This document shows positions 54,580 through 63,978 of a stretch of DNA of 64,000 bases, one piece after another; position 1 is the stretch's first letter, and every line of letters starts with the position of its first letter. A program made the translations under genes and the position numbers. Source of the stretch: an uncultured Schlesneria sp. (GTDB lineage Bacteria > Planctomycetota > Planctomycetia > Planctomycetales > Planctomycetaceae); the NCBI GenBank assembly GCA_903834925.1, contig CAILLA010000132.1, forward strand, positions 1 to 64,000, read 5' to 3'. Under the pieces are notes generated by a model. That model was given only the letters and a program-made list of their open reading frames with translations, did not search any database and was not told where the DNA came from.

Positions 54580-54618
54580 GAAGACACTGCGTCGGAGAAG
54601 ACTCCGATGCAGTGGCAC
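54580..54618. repeat. MITE-like element, half copy
   Basis: One hairpin of the element at 24738-24829, running from GAAGACACTGCGTCGG to its complementary end ATGCAGTGGCAC. It lies between pyrB and pdxJ (convergent). Confidence 0.65.
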
Positions 54619-54635
54619 ATTTTTGACACGTATTC

Positions 54636-55361
54636 CTACAACTTTGCAGTGACGATCAATTCCCGCATCTCACGGACGGCTTGGGTAATGCCGACCATGA
54701 TGGCTCGCGCAACTATGCTATGCCCGATATTCAGCTCTTCCGCACCGACGATCGCTGCGACGGGCTGAACATTCCGGTAGGTCAGACCGTGGCCGAAATG
54801 GAGATGCATGCCGCATTCCCGAGCGAAACCACCTGCTCGTCGTAACTGATCCAATTCCTGAGCCTGAATGACAGGCGTCAGCGCATCGGCATACTTGCCG
54901 GTATGTAATTCGACCGCCGCACAACCAAGTTTCTTTGTTACTTCAATCTGATTCTCTGCCGGATCAATGAACAGGCTGACAATAATTCCTTTCGCGTGTA
55001 ATTGATCGACACAGCGGCGTACGCGATCGAGATTGCCCACAACGTCCAGGCCCCCTTCGGTCGTAACCTCTTGCCGTTTTTCAGGGACCAACGTCACCTG
55101 TTGGGGCATAACTTCCAGTGCAAAATCGGTGATGCTTTGCTCCGCCGCCATTTCGAGATTCAACTTGACCTGCACGGTCTGTTTCAGAACCCGGACATCA
55201 CGATCCTGAATGTGTCGACGATCTTCCCGCAGATGAACGGTAATCACGTCGGCTCCGCCGAGTTCTGCCAGTGCAGCAGCCCAGACAGGATCAGGCTCAA
55301 TCGTTTTTCGAGCCTGACGGACGGTTGCAACGTGATCGATATTAACACCAAGTGTGGCCAT
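54636..55361 (-). CDS. pdxJ: Pyridoxine 5'-phosphate synthase
   Basis: A 241-residue TIM barrel of standard length. The start [38 protein letters not shown] and [10 protein letters not shown] are family hallmarks. It condenses 1-deoxyxylulose 5-phosphate with aminoacetone phosphate in the DXP-dependent vitamin B6 route. It is divergently placed with respect to no partner gene; the upstream neighbour is the NtrC-like gene on the same strand, 68 bp away. Confidence 0.97.
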   Translation of the reverse strand: MATLGVNIDHVATVRQARKTIEPDPVWAAALAELGGADVITVHLREDRRHIQDRDVRVLKQTVQVKLNLEMAAEQSITDFALEVMPQQVTLVPEKRQEVTTEGGLDVVGNLDRVRRCVDQLHAKGIIVSLFIDPAENQIEVTKKLGCAAVELHTGKYADALTPVIQAQELDQLRRAGGFARECGMHLHFGHGLTYRNVQPVAAIVGAEELNIGHSIVARAIMVGITQAVREMRELIVTAKL

Positions 55362-55429
55362 GTTGTTTTTCTTCTGGAAACAGGGACTTATTCAATCCGT
55401 CATCGACCGAGGAAGGTTGTCACACACAA

Positions 55430-56848
55430 TCATACGCCATCATCTGTTGAATCAACGGATTGTCGCGGCTCGTCAATCTCGCCCGAATCATTGTCGATAA
55501 TCCCAAGCACTTCCATCCTTCGGTAAAGCCTCGGCCGGGTAATTCCCAATAACTCCGCCGCCCTGGCCTTATTATGACGAGCTTCCGCCAGAGCTAATTC
55601 GATTTGCTCCCGTTCGACTCGCAGCAGTAACGGATCGAGGTTCTCTGAACGTTTTCGCACTTTTGGGCCGATCGTCTGCCCGCTGACCCCTGTGCGGAAC
55701 CGAAACGGAAGATGATTCGTTTCAATATCCGGCCCCGTGCAAACCTGTCGCGATTCTGCAACAACGGCTCTCAGTTCACCGACGTTACCCGGCCAGTTAT
55801 ACCGACGAAACTGTTGCCAGACATCATTGTGAAAGCCGGTGATCTGATGCGATTCGCCTCGATTGAATTCTTCCAGGAAAAACTGAGCCAAGGGTTCAAG
55901 ATCCTCGGGACGACTTCGGAGCGAGGGGACTGAAATAACGATTGTGGTCAGCGCGTAATGAAGTTCGTTCAGAAATTCATCCGATTCAACTAACCGGTCT
56001 AACGGATTCAGCGCAGCCGCCATGACTCGTGGGCTTGCCGCGCGTTTTAACTCGATCACATTCAGCACAAGTCGCTGCAGGTCTCTTGGCAATGTTTCGA
56101 CGTGATTGAGATAGATTGTTCCGGGTTGAAAGTCGCCAGCCTGACTCGATTCCAGAATTCTGTTGAACGTTGATTCCAGATGCTGTGAGGTCAACCTGCG
56201 GCAATCCAGCGGCACAAATGATGTTCGCCCTCGATCACTGGCGTCATGGATCAGGCGCCCCAGTTGTTCGCGCCCGGTCCCGACTTCGCCCAGGAAAAGT
56301 ACGGGAACAGATGATTGTTGTGCCAATCTCAGTTGCTCAAAAACTCGCCGCATTCCGGGACTGCGGCCGACAAGCAAACCTTCGCCAATCTGCTGCCGTA
56401 CGGATACTCGCAACGCTGCAAGTTCGATATGCAACCGCTGCGAAATCGAAACGCCAGCAGAAATTGCGATTGCAGACGGAGGTTGAATCACGCCGAGTGC
56501 CGCTTGAACCTTATGATCAACATCGGTCAAAGGAAAGAAGTGAATGTGACTGGCGACAGGATCACGCTCGCGATGAGCAATAATCGCAGGGACCGTCACG
56601 GTATTGCCTTGCCAGACACTGGAAGGTGGGGTCAATGAAGCCAGGAGGGCCGCTGTTGTTTTCGAGTCGGCCTCTGTCACAAACTCGCAGACCTGACCAA
56701 GCACATCGGGCGGGGTCCATCCGGTCAATTGCTGGCAACCCGCGTTGAAGAACACCAGGCGTCGATTGGCATTCAGCACAAACAACGCCACCGAGGTGTC
56801 TTTTAGCCAGACTTCCAGTCGACGGGTCGTCCGAACACGTTTGGCCAT
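55430..56848 (-). CDS. NtrC-like protein with degenerate ATPase motifs
   Basis: A 472-residue protein. A PAS domain lies at about 10-125, followed by an AAA+ region at 155-380 and a Fis-type HTH at about 420-455 (ARAAELLGITRPRLYRR). The Walker A reads GEVGTGRE (the Lys replaced by Arg193). The Walker B reads TIYLNHVE, with Asn248-His249 where DE is expected. The GAFTGA sigma-54 contact loop is missing: the segment from LESTFNRILESSQAGDF directly reaches the Walker B. YNWPGNVGEL remains. It probably binds DNA and senses through PAS but cannot act as a sigma-54 activator. Last gene of a STAS-kinase-NtrC operon. Confidence 0.82.
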   Translation of the reverse strand: MAKRVRTTRRLEVWLKDTSVALFVLNANRRLVFFNAGCQQLTGWTPPDVLGQVCEFVTEADSKTTAALLASLTPPSSVWQGNTVTVPAIIAHRERDPVASHIHFFPLTDVDHKVQAALGVIQPPSAIAISAGVSISQRLHIELAALRVSVRQQIGEGLLVGRSPGMRRVFEQLRLAQQSSVPVLFLGEVGTGREQLGRLIHDASDRGRTSFVPLDCRRLTSQHLESTFNRILESSQAGDFQPGTIYLNHVETLPRDLQRLVLNVIELKRAASPRVMAAALNPLDRLVESDEFLNELHYALTTIVISVPSLRSRPEDLEPLAQFFLEEFNRGESHQITGFHNDVWQQFRRYNWPGNVGELRAVVAESRQVCTGPDIETNHLPFRFRTGVSGQTIGPKVRKRSENLDPLLLRVEREQIELALAEARHNKARAAELLGITRPRLYRRMEVLGIIDNDSGEIDEPRQSVDSTDDGV

Positions 56849-56877
56849 CTTCTTTTCACGAAACGATGACGTTCGAT

Positions 56878-57294
56878 TCAGCGTTGATGCAATTTTTCAA
56901 GCAGAACCCGATTTCCCTTAGGACTGAATTCGATCCGAGTCATAAACTCACGCATCAACATCAGTCCGCGTCCAGTAGGAATTTCGAGATTCTCATCTTT
57001 GGTGCAATCGGGGACCTCTTCCGGGCGAAAACCAGCCCCCTGATCCTCGATCTCAATTCGAACTCCGTCAGGAGTTCGCTGAAAATCGATTCGAACAGTT
57101 TTTTCGGGACTCAGCTTATTTCCATGTTTGATGGCGTTTGTCACCGCTTCGTCGACGGAAAGGCGGATCCCGAATTCATCTCGCGATGAAAATCCGGCTT
57201 GCGCGACCTCGGCCATGATCCGCTCAACGACCGCTTGCCCGGATTCGTAATCGCTTTGAATCACAACCTCGAACTGATCGCTGGGTGGCTTCAC
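56878..57294 (-). CDS. RsbW-like anti-sigma kinase (HATPase_c_2)
   Basis: A 138-residue GHKL-fold serine kinase or anti-sigma protein. The N box is DEAVTNAIKHGN (residues 48-59), the G1 box DQGAGF (84-89) and the G2 box GRGLMLM (108-114). It would phosphorylate the STAS protein and bind a sigma factor or other partner. It lies 3 bp after the STAS gene and 29 bp before the NtrC-like gene. The ECF-type factor at 52047 is near but not adjacent, and pairing is unproven. Confidence 0.9.
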   Translation of the reverse strand: MKPPSDQFEVVIQSDYESGQAVVERIMAEVAQAGFSSRDEFGIRLSVDEAVTNAIKHGNKLSPEKTVRIDFQRTPDGVRIEIEDQGAGFRPEEVPDCTKDENLEIPTGRGLMLMREFMTRIEFSPKGNRVLLEKLHQR

Positions 57295-57297
57295 GTC

Positions 57298-57651
57298 TTA
57301 AAACCCTTGGAGAGCTTCTTCTTGTGTCGCTTTAATATCAAAGATCTTGTTCAGCCGAGTGATCTCAAATACTTCGTAAATATCTGGCCTGATACAACAA
57401 AGTCGCAATTTCGATTTGGCGGCTTTCGCCTTCTTATCCAACGTAATCAATTTGCCGAGGGCGGCACTAGACAAGTATTCGACGAGGCTGAAATCGAGAA
57501 CAATCTTACGACGTCCGTCCTCGTCGATCAGCGCGAAGAGGTTACTGCCAATTACCTGAATGTTCGCTTCATCCAGAATTTTCTTGTCGACAAATTTGGC
57601 AACTGTCACATCACCAACTTCTTCAAGATCCAATCGTTGACTGGGTGCCAT
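57298..57651 (-). CDS. STAS-domain anti-sigma factor antagonist
   Basis: A 117-residue single STAS domain of the SpoIIAA/RsbV type. The switch region reads LVEYLSSAALGKL, with Ser61/Ser62 at the phospho-acceptor position usually in a DSSG context. The strand IVLDFS precedes it. It is first in a same-strand trio with the RsbW-like kinase (3 bp gap) and the NtrC-like gene. The partner-switch logic is inferred. Confidence 0.9.
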   Translation of the reverse strand: MAPSQRLDLEEVGDVTVAKFVDKKILDEANIQVIGSNLFALIDEDGRRKIVLDFSLVEYLSSAALGKLITLDKKAKAAKSKLRLCCIRPDIYEVFEITRLNKIFDIKATQEEALQGF

Positions 57652-58006
57652 AGTCCGTTTCCTGTCCGAAATCGATCGCTAAAATTCATCGCGGGTCGAG
57701 CCCACGAAATCACATTGTACTCTGGTTTGATTGATCATGTGAGTTGCACGATGTGAAGTCAAGTGTCGAAAATTCATCAAAAATTTTCAAACCAACTTCC
57801 TTTTTCAGGCGACTCTTATCAAGAGGAGCAATCTCGGACATCGAACGCACTGGGGACTGGGGTCGACACCGATGTTCAGACCCTGCTCTGAGACAAAGCC
57901 CGTTCCCTGTAAAAAAACGTGAATCCTCTCTTTCCACACGTTATTTCATCGATTTTCCAGTTAGAATGATAACCAATAAGTCGTTGGGGTTGGAAAAAGG
58001 ACAACG
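57652..58006. other. Divergent intergenic region upstream of the permease
   Basis: About 355 bp between the STAS gene and the permease gene. No gene was seen. An AATGATAACCAATAAG stretch (about 57965-57980) weakly recalls a Fur or MntR-type operator just upstream of the permease start, but the match is too poor to call. Confidence 0.4.
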
Positions 58007-59422
58007 ATGCTGACACGGCTGCTACAACAAAACGAAATTCTTAAACTGGCATGGATCATAGGGGTTTTTGATCCGACCGAACCCGCTCGCGCACCGATGA
58101 TGGCATACAATACACGGATCGTTCTGCTGGGGACGCTGCTGCTCGGAATGTGCAGTGGGATCGTCGGAGCGTTTATGCTCTTGCGAAAAAAACCCCTGGT
58201 GGGAGACGTTGCCAGCCATGCAGCACTTCCGGGAATTGGTATCGCATATCTGGCCGTCGAAGCGGTATCACCTGGAGCTGGAAAATCGCTTCCCTGGTTG
58301 CTTGCGGGTGCATCCGCGTCAGCCGCGTGCGGCGTCATCGTTACGAATTTGATTCAGCGGACCCGACTGATTAAAGAGGATGCAGCACTCGGGATCGTTC
58401 TTAGCCTGTTTTTCGGAGCGGGAATCGTATTGTTGACGATCATTCAAGGCATGAAAACGGGAAGCGCGGCCGGTCTAGGCGACTTTATTTTCGGTAAAGC
58501 GGCGGCAATGACTGCGATGGATGTGACGTTGATTGCAACGGCCAGTGCGATTGTTCTGCTTGTCTGTTTTGTTCTGTTCAAGGAATTTGCAGTCCTTTGC
58601 TTTGACGAAGAATACGCCGCTGCGCTCGGTTGGCCCGTGAAACAACTCGACCTGTTACTGACGGGACTCGTCGTGGGTGTGACAGTGATCGGCATGCAAA
58701 GCGTTGGCTTGTTGCTGGTCGTGGCATTGCTGATTATTCCACCGACGGCAGCGAGATTCTGGAGCAATCGACTTAAACCGATGGTATTGATTGCCGGGGT
58801 CATCGGTGGCGCAAGCTCGTCGATAGGTGTCCTGCTCAGCGCGACGATCACACAACTTGCAGCCGGGCCGATTATTGTCCTGATTGGATCGATTGCCTTC
58901 GGTTTCAGCCTGTTATTCGGAACCGTTCGAGGAACGTTCTGGCAACTGTGGCGACAGCGCACCGCAAGCCGCCGAAAAGGACAACTCGATCTGCTGCGGG
59001 CCTGTTATGAAGAGTTAGAACAGACATTATCGCCGGACAAATTTGACGGCAATCAGACTGTTCATCAAATGCCCGACCTGACTGCATACCCGATTAAACA
59101 AGAGTCGATTGTCGCCGCCCGAGGCTGGTCACCGGGACGAGTTGCTGAACTTTTGCGTTCTGCGATCCTCGAAGGCTGGCTGAGACAAGACTCGAGCGGA
59201 CAATTGCGTTTGACCGATGCCGGAACGCGACTGGCTGCTCGTGCCGTGCGAAACCATCGTTTGTGGGAGCTGTACCTGATTCACTTTGCCGACGTTGCCC
59301 CAAGTCGGGTTGATCGAGAGGCGGACATGATCGAACATGTGCTCGAACCGGGCCTGATCGACCAATTGGAAAAGCTATTGAAACAAGATCGGCCCAATTC
59401 CGTACCAGCCAGCCCGCATTAA
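58007..59422 (+). CDS. Metal ABC transporter permease fused to a DtxR-like domain
   Basis: A 471-residue protein. Residues about 30-315 form an ABC-3 family permease with some eight membrane segments (GMCSGIVGAFMLLRKKPLVGDVASHAALPG start, GMQSVGLLLVVALLIIPPTAAR). A cytoplasmic tail from about 320 adds a winged-helix-like part (residues 365-412) and NHRLWELYLIH...DREADMIEHVLEP at 416-447, which matches the DtxR/MntR dimerisation and metal-binding helices. It probably carries Mn, Zn or Fe. No ATPase or binding-protein gene adjoins, so its partners are elsewhere or absent. Confidence 0.88.
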   Translation: MLTRLLQQNEILKLAWIIGVFDPTEPARAPMMAYNTRIVLLGTLLLGMCSGIVGAFMLLRKKPLVGDVASHAALPGIGIAYLAVEAVSPGAGKSLPWLLAGASASAACGVIVTNLIQRTRLIKEDAALGIVLSLFFGAGIVLLTIIQGMKTGSAAGLGDFIFGKAAAMTAMDVTLIATASAIVLLVCFVLFKEFAVLCFDEEYAAALGWPVKQLDLLLTGLVVGVTVIGMQSVGLLLVVALLIIPPTAARFWSNRLKPMVLIAGVIGGASSSIGVLLSATITQLAAGPIIVLIGSIAFGFSLLFGTVRGTFWQLWRQRTASRRKGQLDLLRACYEELEQTLSPDKFDGNQTVHQMPDLTAYPIKQESIVAARGWSPGRVAELLRSAILEGWLRQDSSGQLRLTDAGTRLAARAVRNHRLWELYLIHFADVAPSRVDREADMIEHVLEPGLIDQLEKLLKQDRPNSVPASPH

Positions 59423-59431
59423 CTCTGCGGA

Positions 59432-60601
59432 TTATTCCGGAGACAGCGTTAGTCGCTTGATAAGTATCGTGGCATACGAGCCGCGAGGCAGAACGAATTC
59501 CAGAGCCATTCGATGACGACCGGTGTTGAGATCATCTTCACCGGTACGAGTCATCTTGAGGTTACCCGGCTTTACGATCGCCAGACGCTCACCTTTTGAA
59601 AAGAAACTGTCTCGCGGGTATTTCACACGCAACTCGCGTAATGACAGCCCCTGTTCGCCCAGAACCTTTTCGTAAAGGTCCAGCAATGGCCCTGCATCCA
59701 GGTGCAGGCGTGCCGAGGGAAGAGGCAAACTCAATTCGCTCAGATTTTTCACTTCGACGTCGTTCAAGTCCGTGAAGAAGGGAACTTGTGCCGTCGCAAG
59801 CTGGACTGAAAAAAGACGGCTCGCGTCGATCGATTCGTTCAACGTCGCAGCGAGACAACGATTCCAGAGATCGCTTTGATAAGCAGCCAGCCACAGACTT
59901 CGCATGTCTTGTCGCTGCAAGGCGAAAGCCTCACGAAATCGTTCCGGATGATCGACGAGATACGTGATAATGCTACGACTGGATGACTTTCGCAAAGTGT
60001 TCTTGCAGGCAACCCAGTCACCCCACAGTCGGCGAATGATCTCTTTTTCGTCCCGGTCGTTGGGTCGATCATGAGAATTCGGTTCGGCGATCGCCAACCA
60101 CAAAGCCCGTTCGTAGTTTCCAAGGCACCAGGGTCGACCGATGAATTCGCCCGATTCGCCAAGCGAGCCGAACCGCTGATCATCATAAAAATTGGGAATG
60201 CCAAAATTTGCCAATGGCTCGCGGACGCTCAAGATTTGCTGCACGGCCTCTTCCGTCAGGTTTCTCAAAACAATATGAAACCGGTTGGCCACGATATCCT
60301 GCGGCCCAAACGGCCGATTTGCCTGCCCCTGATAGGTGAGTGAAAGACTCTCTTCACGGAAATCTCGTCTTGGTCCCCGTTGAATCGTCACCCACTGGCG
60401 AGTGATGGCGTGCTTGTCTTTCAAGCCTCCATAACCAATGACACGACGTGGAAAGTTCCATCGGCTGGAAATCGCAGTGATCGCCTCGGGGGTCCCGAGC
60501 GAACGCTTCGTCAGTAAGTAGACGGCGAACGGGCCACCATCCATCGAGAAATCGCTAAGTTCCTCGACTTCAAAGTCTTCCGGCAAACTCTTGAGCTTCA
60601 T
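59432..60601 (-). CDS. truD: tRNA pseudouridine(13) synthase TruD
   Basis: A 389-residue TruD from the ATG at 60601. The catalytic Asp62 lies in GYGGLKDKHA. The NRFHIVLRN and GIPNFYDDQRFGS segments are family signatures, and the TruD-specific insertion domain lies between. It converts U13 of tRNA (tRNA-Glu in E. coli) to pseudouridine. It converges on the permease gene, 10 bp apart. An in-frame TTG at 60625 has no clear ribosome-binding site. Confidence 0.95.
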   Translation of the reverse strand: MKLKSLPEDFEVEELSDFSMDGGPFAVYLLTKRSLGTPEAITAISSRWNFPRRVIGYGGLKDKHAITRQWVTIQRGPRRDFREESLSLTYQGQANRPFGPQDIVANRFHIVLRNLTEEAVQQILSVREPLANFGIPNFYDDQRFGSLGESGEFIGRPWCLGNYERALWLAIAEPNSHDRPNDRDEKEIIRRLWGDWVACKNTLRKSSSRSIITYLVDHPERFREAFALQRQDMRSLWLAAYQSDLWNRCLAATLNESIDASRLFSVQLATAQVPFFTDLNDVEVKNLSELSLPLPSARLHLDAGPLLDLYEKVLGEQGLSLRELRVKYPRDSFFSKGERLAIVKPGNLKMTRTGEDDLNTGRHRMALEFVLPRGSYATILIKRLTLSPE

Positions 60602-60722
60602 GAACGATCCAACACAGTGCAACAACGCAGGGAATTCTTCAGAATCCCTGGGCCGTTTTTAAAATACGAATTTCAGACGAGAACTTTACTTGTTCTCGCG
60701 AACGCTGGAGAAGCATAACCGA

Positions 60723-63269
60723 CTAAGGTGTCACTGTGACATTACGGGTAACTGGATTACTCGACTTCGGAGTCGGAACAAAATCGTCGGTCGCGATGAC
60801 GGTAAATGTTCGAGTCGCCGTACTGACCGCTGATCCTGACGTGCTAAACGTCACCAATCGCAGAACCTCACGATAAAACCCTACGTAACTTGTCCCCGTG
60901 AATGTCAGCGTCCCTGTGGCTGCATTGAATGAACCGACGATCCCGTATTGATTCGTGAAAGAGAGCAAATCGTGTCCGCTCGAATTATTTTGGTAACCAG
61001 ATGTGATCTGGATGGTCAGACTCGTAAGGTTATTACTGTCAGGGTCACTAACCAGTGCATTGCCAAAAATTGCGATCGCAGGACTGTTCACTTTGTATGT
61101 CAAGGCTGTGGAGTCATTTACCTGCACAAGAGGAGGGGCGTCGATTCCACTGACCGAGACATTTTGAGTTCCGGACCCGCTGTTTGCATAAATGTCGTTT
61201 ACAGTGAACGTTGCCGCTCGAGTGGCTGGATTCACGACCCCGGCAACGGCGTAAAATACGATTGATCGAAGGACCGTCTGAAAGTGAGCCACCGTATCAA
61301 ACCCTGTCAGAGTCAACACGGCAGTGTGCCCGACAAGATCTTCGACAAACGTATGCTGAAACGCATAGCTGTTATAAAAATCAAGACGATCTCCCGCCTG
61401 CCAGTTTGCGAACGAGACCGTTGCGCTATAGATGTTCAAACCGGTCGGTTGCGTAACAACCAGGTTTGGAGCGACGGTCAGTGGAGCGGCATTTTGAAAG
61501 TATGTCACCGTACTGCCGACCCCGGTGACCGTCGGCGGAACACTGTTCGCGATGGGATTTATGCGAATGCTTTGAGAACCCGAGGCGCTGTGTGAAAGTA
61601 TGTCTGTCACGCTAAACATGGCGACTTGTTGCAACCAAGTTACGGGATTACCTGCCACGCACCAGAAGACAACGGAACTGAGCTCCGTCTGGTAGTGTGC
61701 AGCGGTGTTGACTCCTGTCAAAGTTAAGACCGCCATACCCGCGACAAGGTCTTCGCTAAACGTATGCTGCAATGCGTACGTGTTCGAAAACTCAAGACGG
61801 TCACCACTCTGCCAGTTCACAAACGAGACCGTCGCACTGGCGATATTCAGTCCGTCGGGATGAGTAACAACGATACTCGGAGCGATCGTGATTGCAGCCC
61901 CCTTTTCCACGTAGGTCAGTGGTAAAGTGAATCCCGAGATAGCCGGCGTCGCACCTGCCCGATCGGTCAGGTTGCGAGTCACGATATTGGAAAGCTGTTG
62001 ACCATTGTTCGCTTGAAAGCAGATCGTCCGGGTTAATGCCATGTTCGGTGAGGCACTGGTATTGTGGTACATGACATTGCGCAATGCAACGCGATAATTC
62101 GAAACCGAATCGGTTCCGGTCAGTGTCAATGTTCCCGTTGTCGAATTCCACGACCCGGTGATGGTGGCGGTGTTCGAAAAGGTGAGCACATCCTGGTTGC
62201 TCTGGTAATTACCCGTAATCGAAATCGTGGCTGAAGTCCAGTTATTCAAATTCTTGTCAAAGACGGCAAGTGTTGAGGTCACGGGTGTCGATAACGCACC
62301 GATGGCACTCAGCGGAGTCGATTCGATCCCGTAGAGAACGGGCGGGACGTTTGTTCGCGTGTTCGCGTCGACTTCAACGTTTTGTGATCCGATCGTGAAA
62401 TTCTTGGAAATCGGTGAGCTGATTCCTGTCCCCGAAAACGTGACGGTGTAAGTTCCAGCAGGAAGTGCAATCTGGTAACCGCCGGCAGAATTGGCTGTTG
62501 TGTGGTAAGTTCCTGCACCGGTAATGTCGACGGAAACTCCACCAATCCCTTCTCCAACGTCATAGAAGTTGTTGGCGCTGACAGAATCGGTATAGGCAAT
62601 TCCGGTCAAGATCGAATTGCCGGGCCTCGTTCCAAAATCGTTGCCAGTTTGAACCGCATTAAAGCCAGTGTATTTTCCCGATTGAACAGCCGAGCCCACT
62701 TCCGAGAAACTGCCGTTAACCATATTCACGCGATGGCCACGATCGACTTCGGTCGTATCGAGAAATAGATTCTGATACTCGTCAGTGACGAACTGAAGCA
62801 GATTGATGGCACCCGATGTGTATTGAAGCGCCAGATTCTCGCCAACGGTCGTCCACCCGGTGTAACCAGAGGCATTAATTCGCTGAACCGGCGTGGAACC
62901 GTCCGAGCCTGTGTGGGAAAAATAGTTATTGGCCAGTTCGTCAGCGATATGACCTTCGATTGATGCTTGCAGATTGTCATTGAGAGCCAACGGCTGACGA
63001 GCACCCGGAGCCAATGTTCCAGCGGGCAGGCCTTCGTTCAGCGTCGTCCCTAACCGAGTCGCTTCGGCAACCGGATCTTGTCGAGCGCGATTGATTAACG
63101 CCAGAAAATATTCTTCGTAGGCCGTAACGTTCGTTAGAGCGATCCGTTTTTCCAATCGTTCAATGGAAACCGCTCCTGGTCGGTTTGAGAAATACGATCG
63201 GACTCGTCGTCCCCGCTTACAAATTTTCGAATCAAAACACCAGCGTTTCAATTGCGTCCAAAAGTCCAT
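60723..63269 (-). CDS. Secreted CAP-domain protein with internal beta repeats
   Basis: An 848-residue extracellular protein. The N-terminus has the motif ERLEKRIAL (residues 37-45), like planctomycete LEPR-XLL signals. A CAP (SCP/PR1) domain spans about 52-225: LINRARQDPV, FSHTGSDGSTP, GENLALQY, GHRVNMVNGSFSEVGSA. A carboxypeptidase-regulatory or SdrD-like domain follows at about 230-305. The rest consists of four beta-rich repeats, of which two are very similar (SATVSFVNWQSGDRLEFSN and SATVSFANWQAGDRLDFYN). CAP domains occur in secreted nucleases, proteases and adhesins. Function is unknown. Confidence 0.82.
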   Translation of the reverse strand: MDFWTQLKRWCFDSKICKRGRRVRSYFSNRPGAVSIERLEKRIALTNVTAYEEYFLALINRARQDPVAEATRLGTTLNEGLPAGTLAPGARQPLALNDNLQASIEGHIADELANNYFSHTGSDGSTPVQRINASGYTGWTTVGENLALQYTSGAINLLQFVTDEYQNLFLDTTEVDRGHRVNMVNGSFSEVGSAVQSGKYTGFNAVQTGNDFGTRPGNSILTGIAYTDSVSANNFYDVGEGIGGVSVDITGAGTYHTTANSAGGYQIALPAGTYTVTFSGTGISSPISKNFTIGSQNVEVDANTRTNVPPVLYGIESTPLSAIGALSTPVTSTLAVFDKNLNNWTSATISITGNYQSNQDVLTFSNTATITGSWNSTTGTLTLTGTDSVSNYRVALRNVMYHNTSASPNMALTRTICFQANNGQQLSNIVTRNLTDRAGATPAISGFTLPLTYVEKGAAITIAPSIVVTHPDGLNIASATVSFVNWQSGDRLEFSNTYALQHTFSEDLVAGMAVLTLTGVNTAAHYQTELSSVVFWCVAGNPVTWLQQVAMFSVTDILSHSASGSQSIRINPIANSVPPTVTGVGSTVTYFQNAAPLTVAPNLVVTQPTGLNIYSATVSFANWQAGDRLDFYNSYAFQHTFVEDLVGHTAVLTLTGFDTVAHFQTVLRSIVFYAVAGVVNPATRAATFTVNDIYANSGSGTQNVSVSGIDAPPLVQVNDSTALTYKVNSPAIAIFGNALVSDPDSNNLTSLTIQITSGYQNNSSGHDLLSFTNQYGIVGSFNAATGTLTFTGTSYVGFYREVLRLVTFSTSGSAVSTATRTFTVIATDDFVPTPKSSNPVTRNVTVTP

Positions 63270-63522
63270 GATTGAGCCCTTTCACTAAAATCGACCCACT
63301 GGCTGGGATGGCTGGCGAGCCATTGTGAGATCGCCTTTCAGTATAACAAAAAACGACGGTAAACGAGGAAAGCCCCAAACTCAAAACCAACTTCTCTGCT
63401 TTTCTACAATCACACAAATCGCCTGAAACCGTTAAACAGCATTCACTTGCAACTGATCTTGGCCCGTTTTGCATCGGATTCTATACTCCCCGTCCCTTCG
63501 ACGAATTCTTAAGGAGTCTCAT

Positions 63523-63978
63523 TTGGGTCAGCTCATCACGAGTCACGTGCAGTCGCGGCAATCAAGTCGGGTCTGGCTTCGACATGGCCTTCTGGTCGTG
63601 CTGGCAGTCCTGTCGTCTTTGTCCGTCGGTTGCGTGAGTCGTCGGATGACAATCGTTTCCAATCCCCCTGGTGCCATGACGCTACTCGACGGACGAGAAA
63701 TCGGTTACACACCCGCTTCGGCCGATTTCATCTGGTACGGCACTCGACAAGTGACGTTGATCAAAGAGGGCTATGAAACGAAGACAGAGATGGTCACGAC
63801 CCCTGCACCATGGTACCAGTGGCCCGTGATCGAATTCTTCGCCGATAACTTTTCACCGAAACGCGTTACGGATCGACGAGTTTTCAATTTTGAACTGCAG
63901 CCCAGGCAAATCATCCCCGACGAAGAACTTCGGGCGCGGGCACGACAACTTCGCAGCGAAGCTCAGATCGGCCAATGA
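63523..63978 (+). CDS. PEGA-domain lipoprotein
   Basis: A 151-residue lipoprotein from the TTG at 63523, with AAGGAG at 63511-63516. The alternative TTG at 63469 has no ribosome site. The lipobox is LSVGC (Cys37) after a hydrophobic h-region (LLVVLAVLSSL). A PEGA domain follows at about 43-90: IVSNPPGAMTLLDGREIGYTP, VTLIKEGYETKT. It is likely anchored to a membrane and faces the periplasm. The polar C-terminus is helical. Confidence 0.85.
   Translation: MGQLITSHVQSRQSSRVWLRHGLLVVLAVLSSLSVGCVSRRMTIVSNPPGAMTLLDGREIGYTPASADFIWYGTRQVTLIKEGYETKTEMVTTPAPWYQWPVIEFFADNFSPKRVTDRRVFNFELQPRQIIPDEELRARARQLRSEAQIGQ

Noticed and set aside
57960-57985. Fur- or MntR-type operator upstream of the permease
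   Set aside because: Only a partial match to AATGATAA; too weak without a search for other sites.
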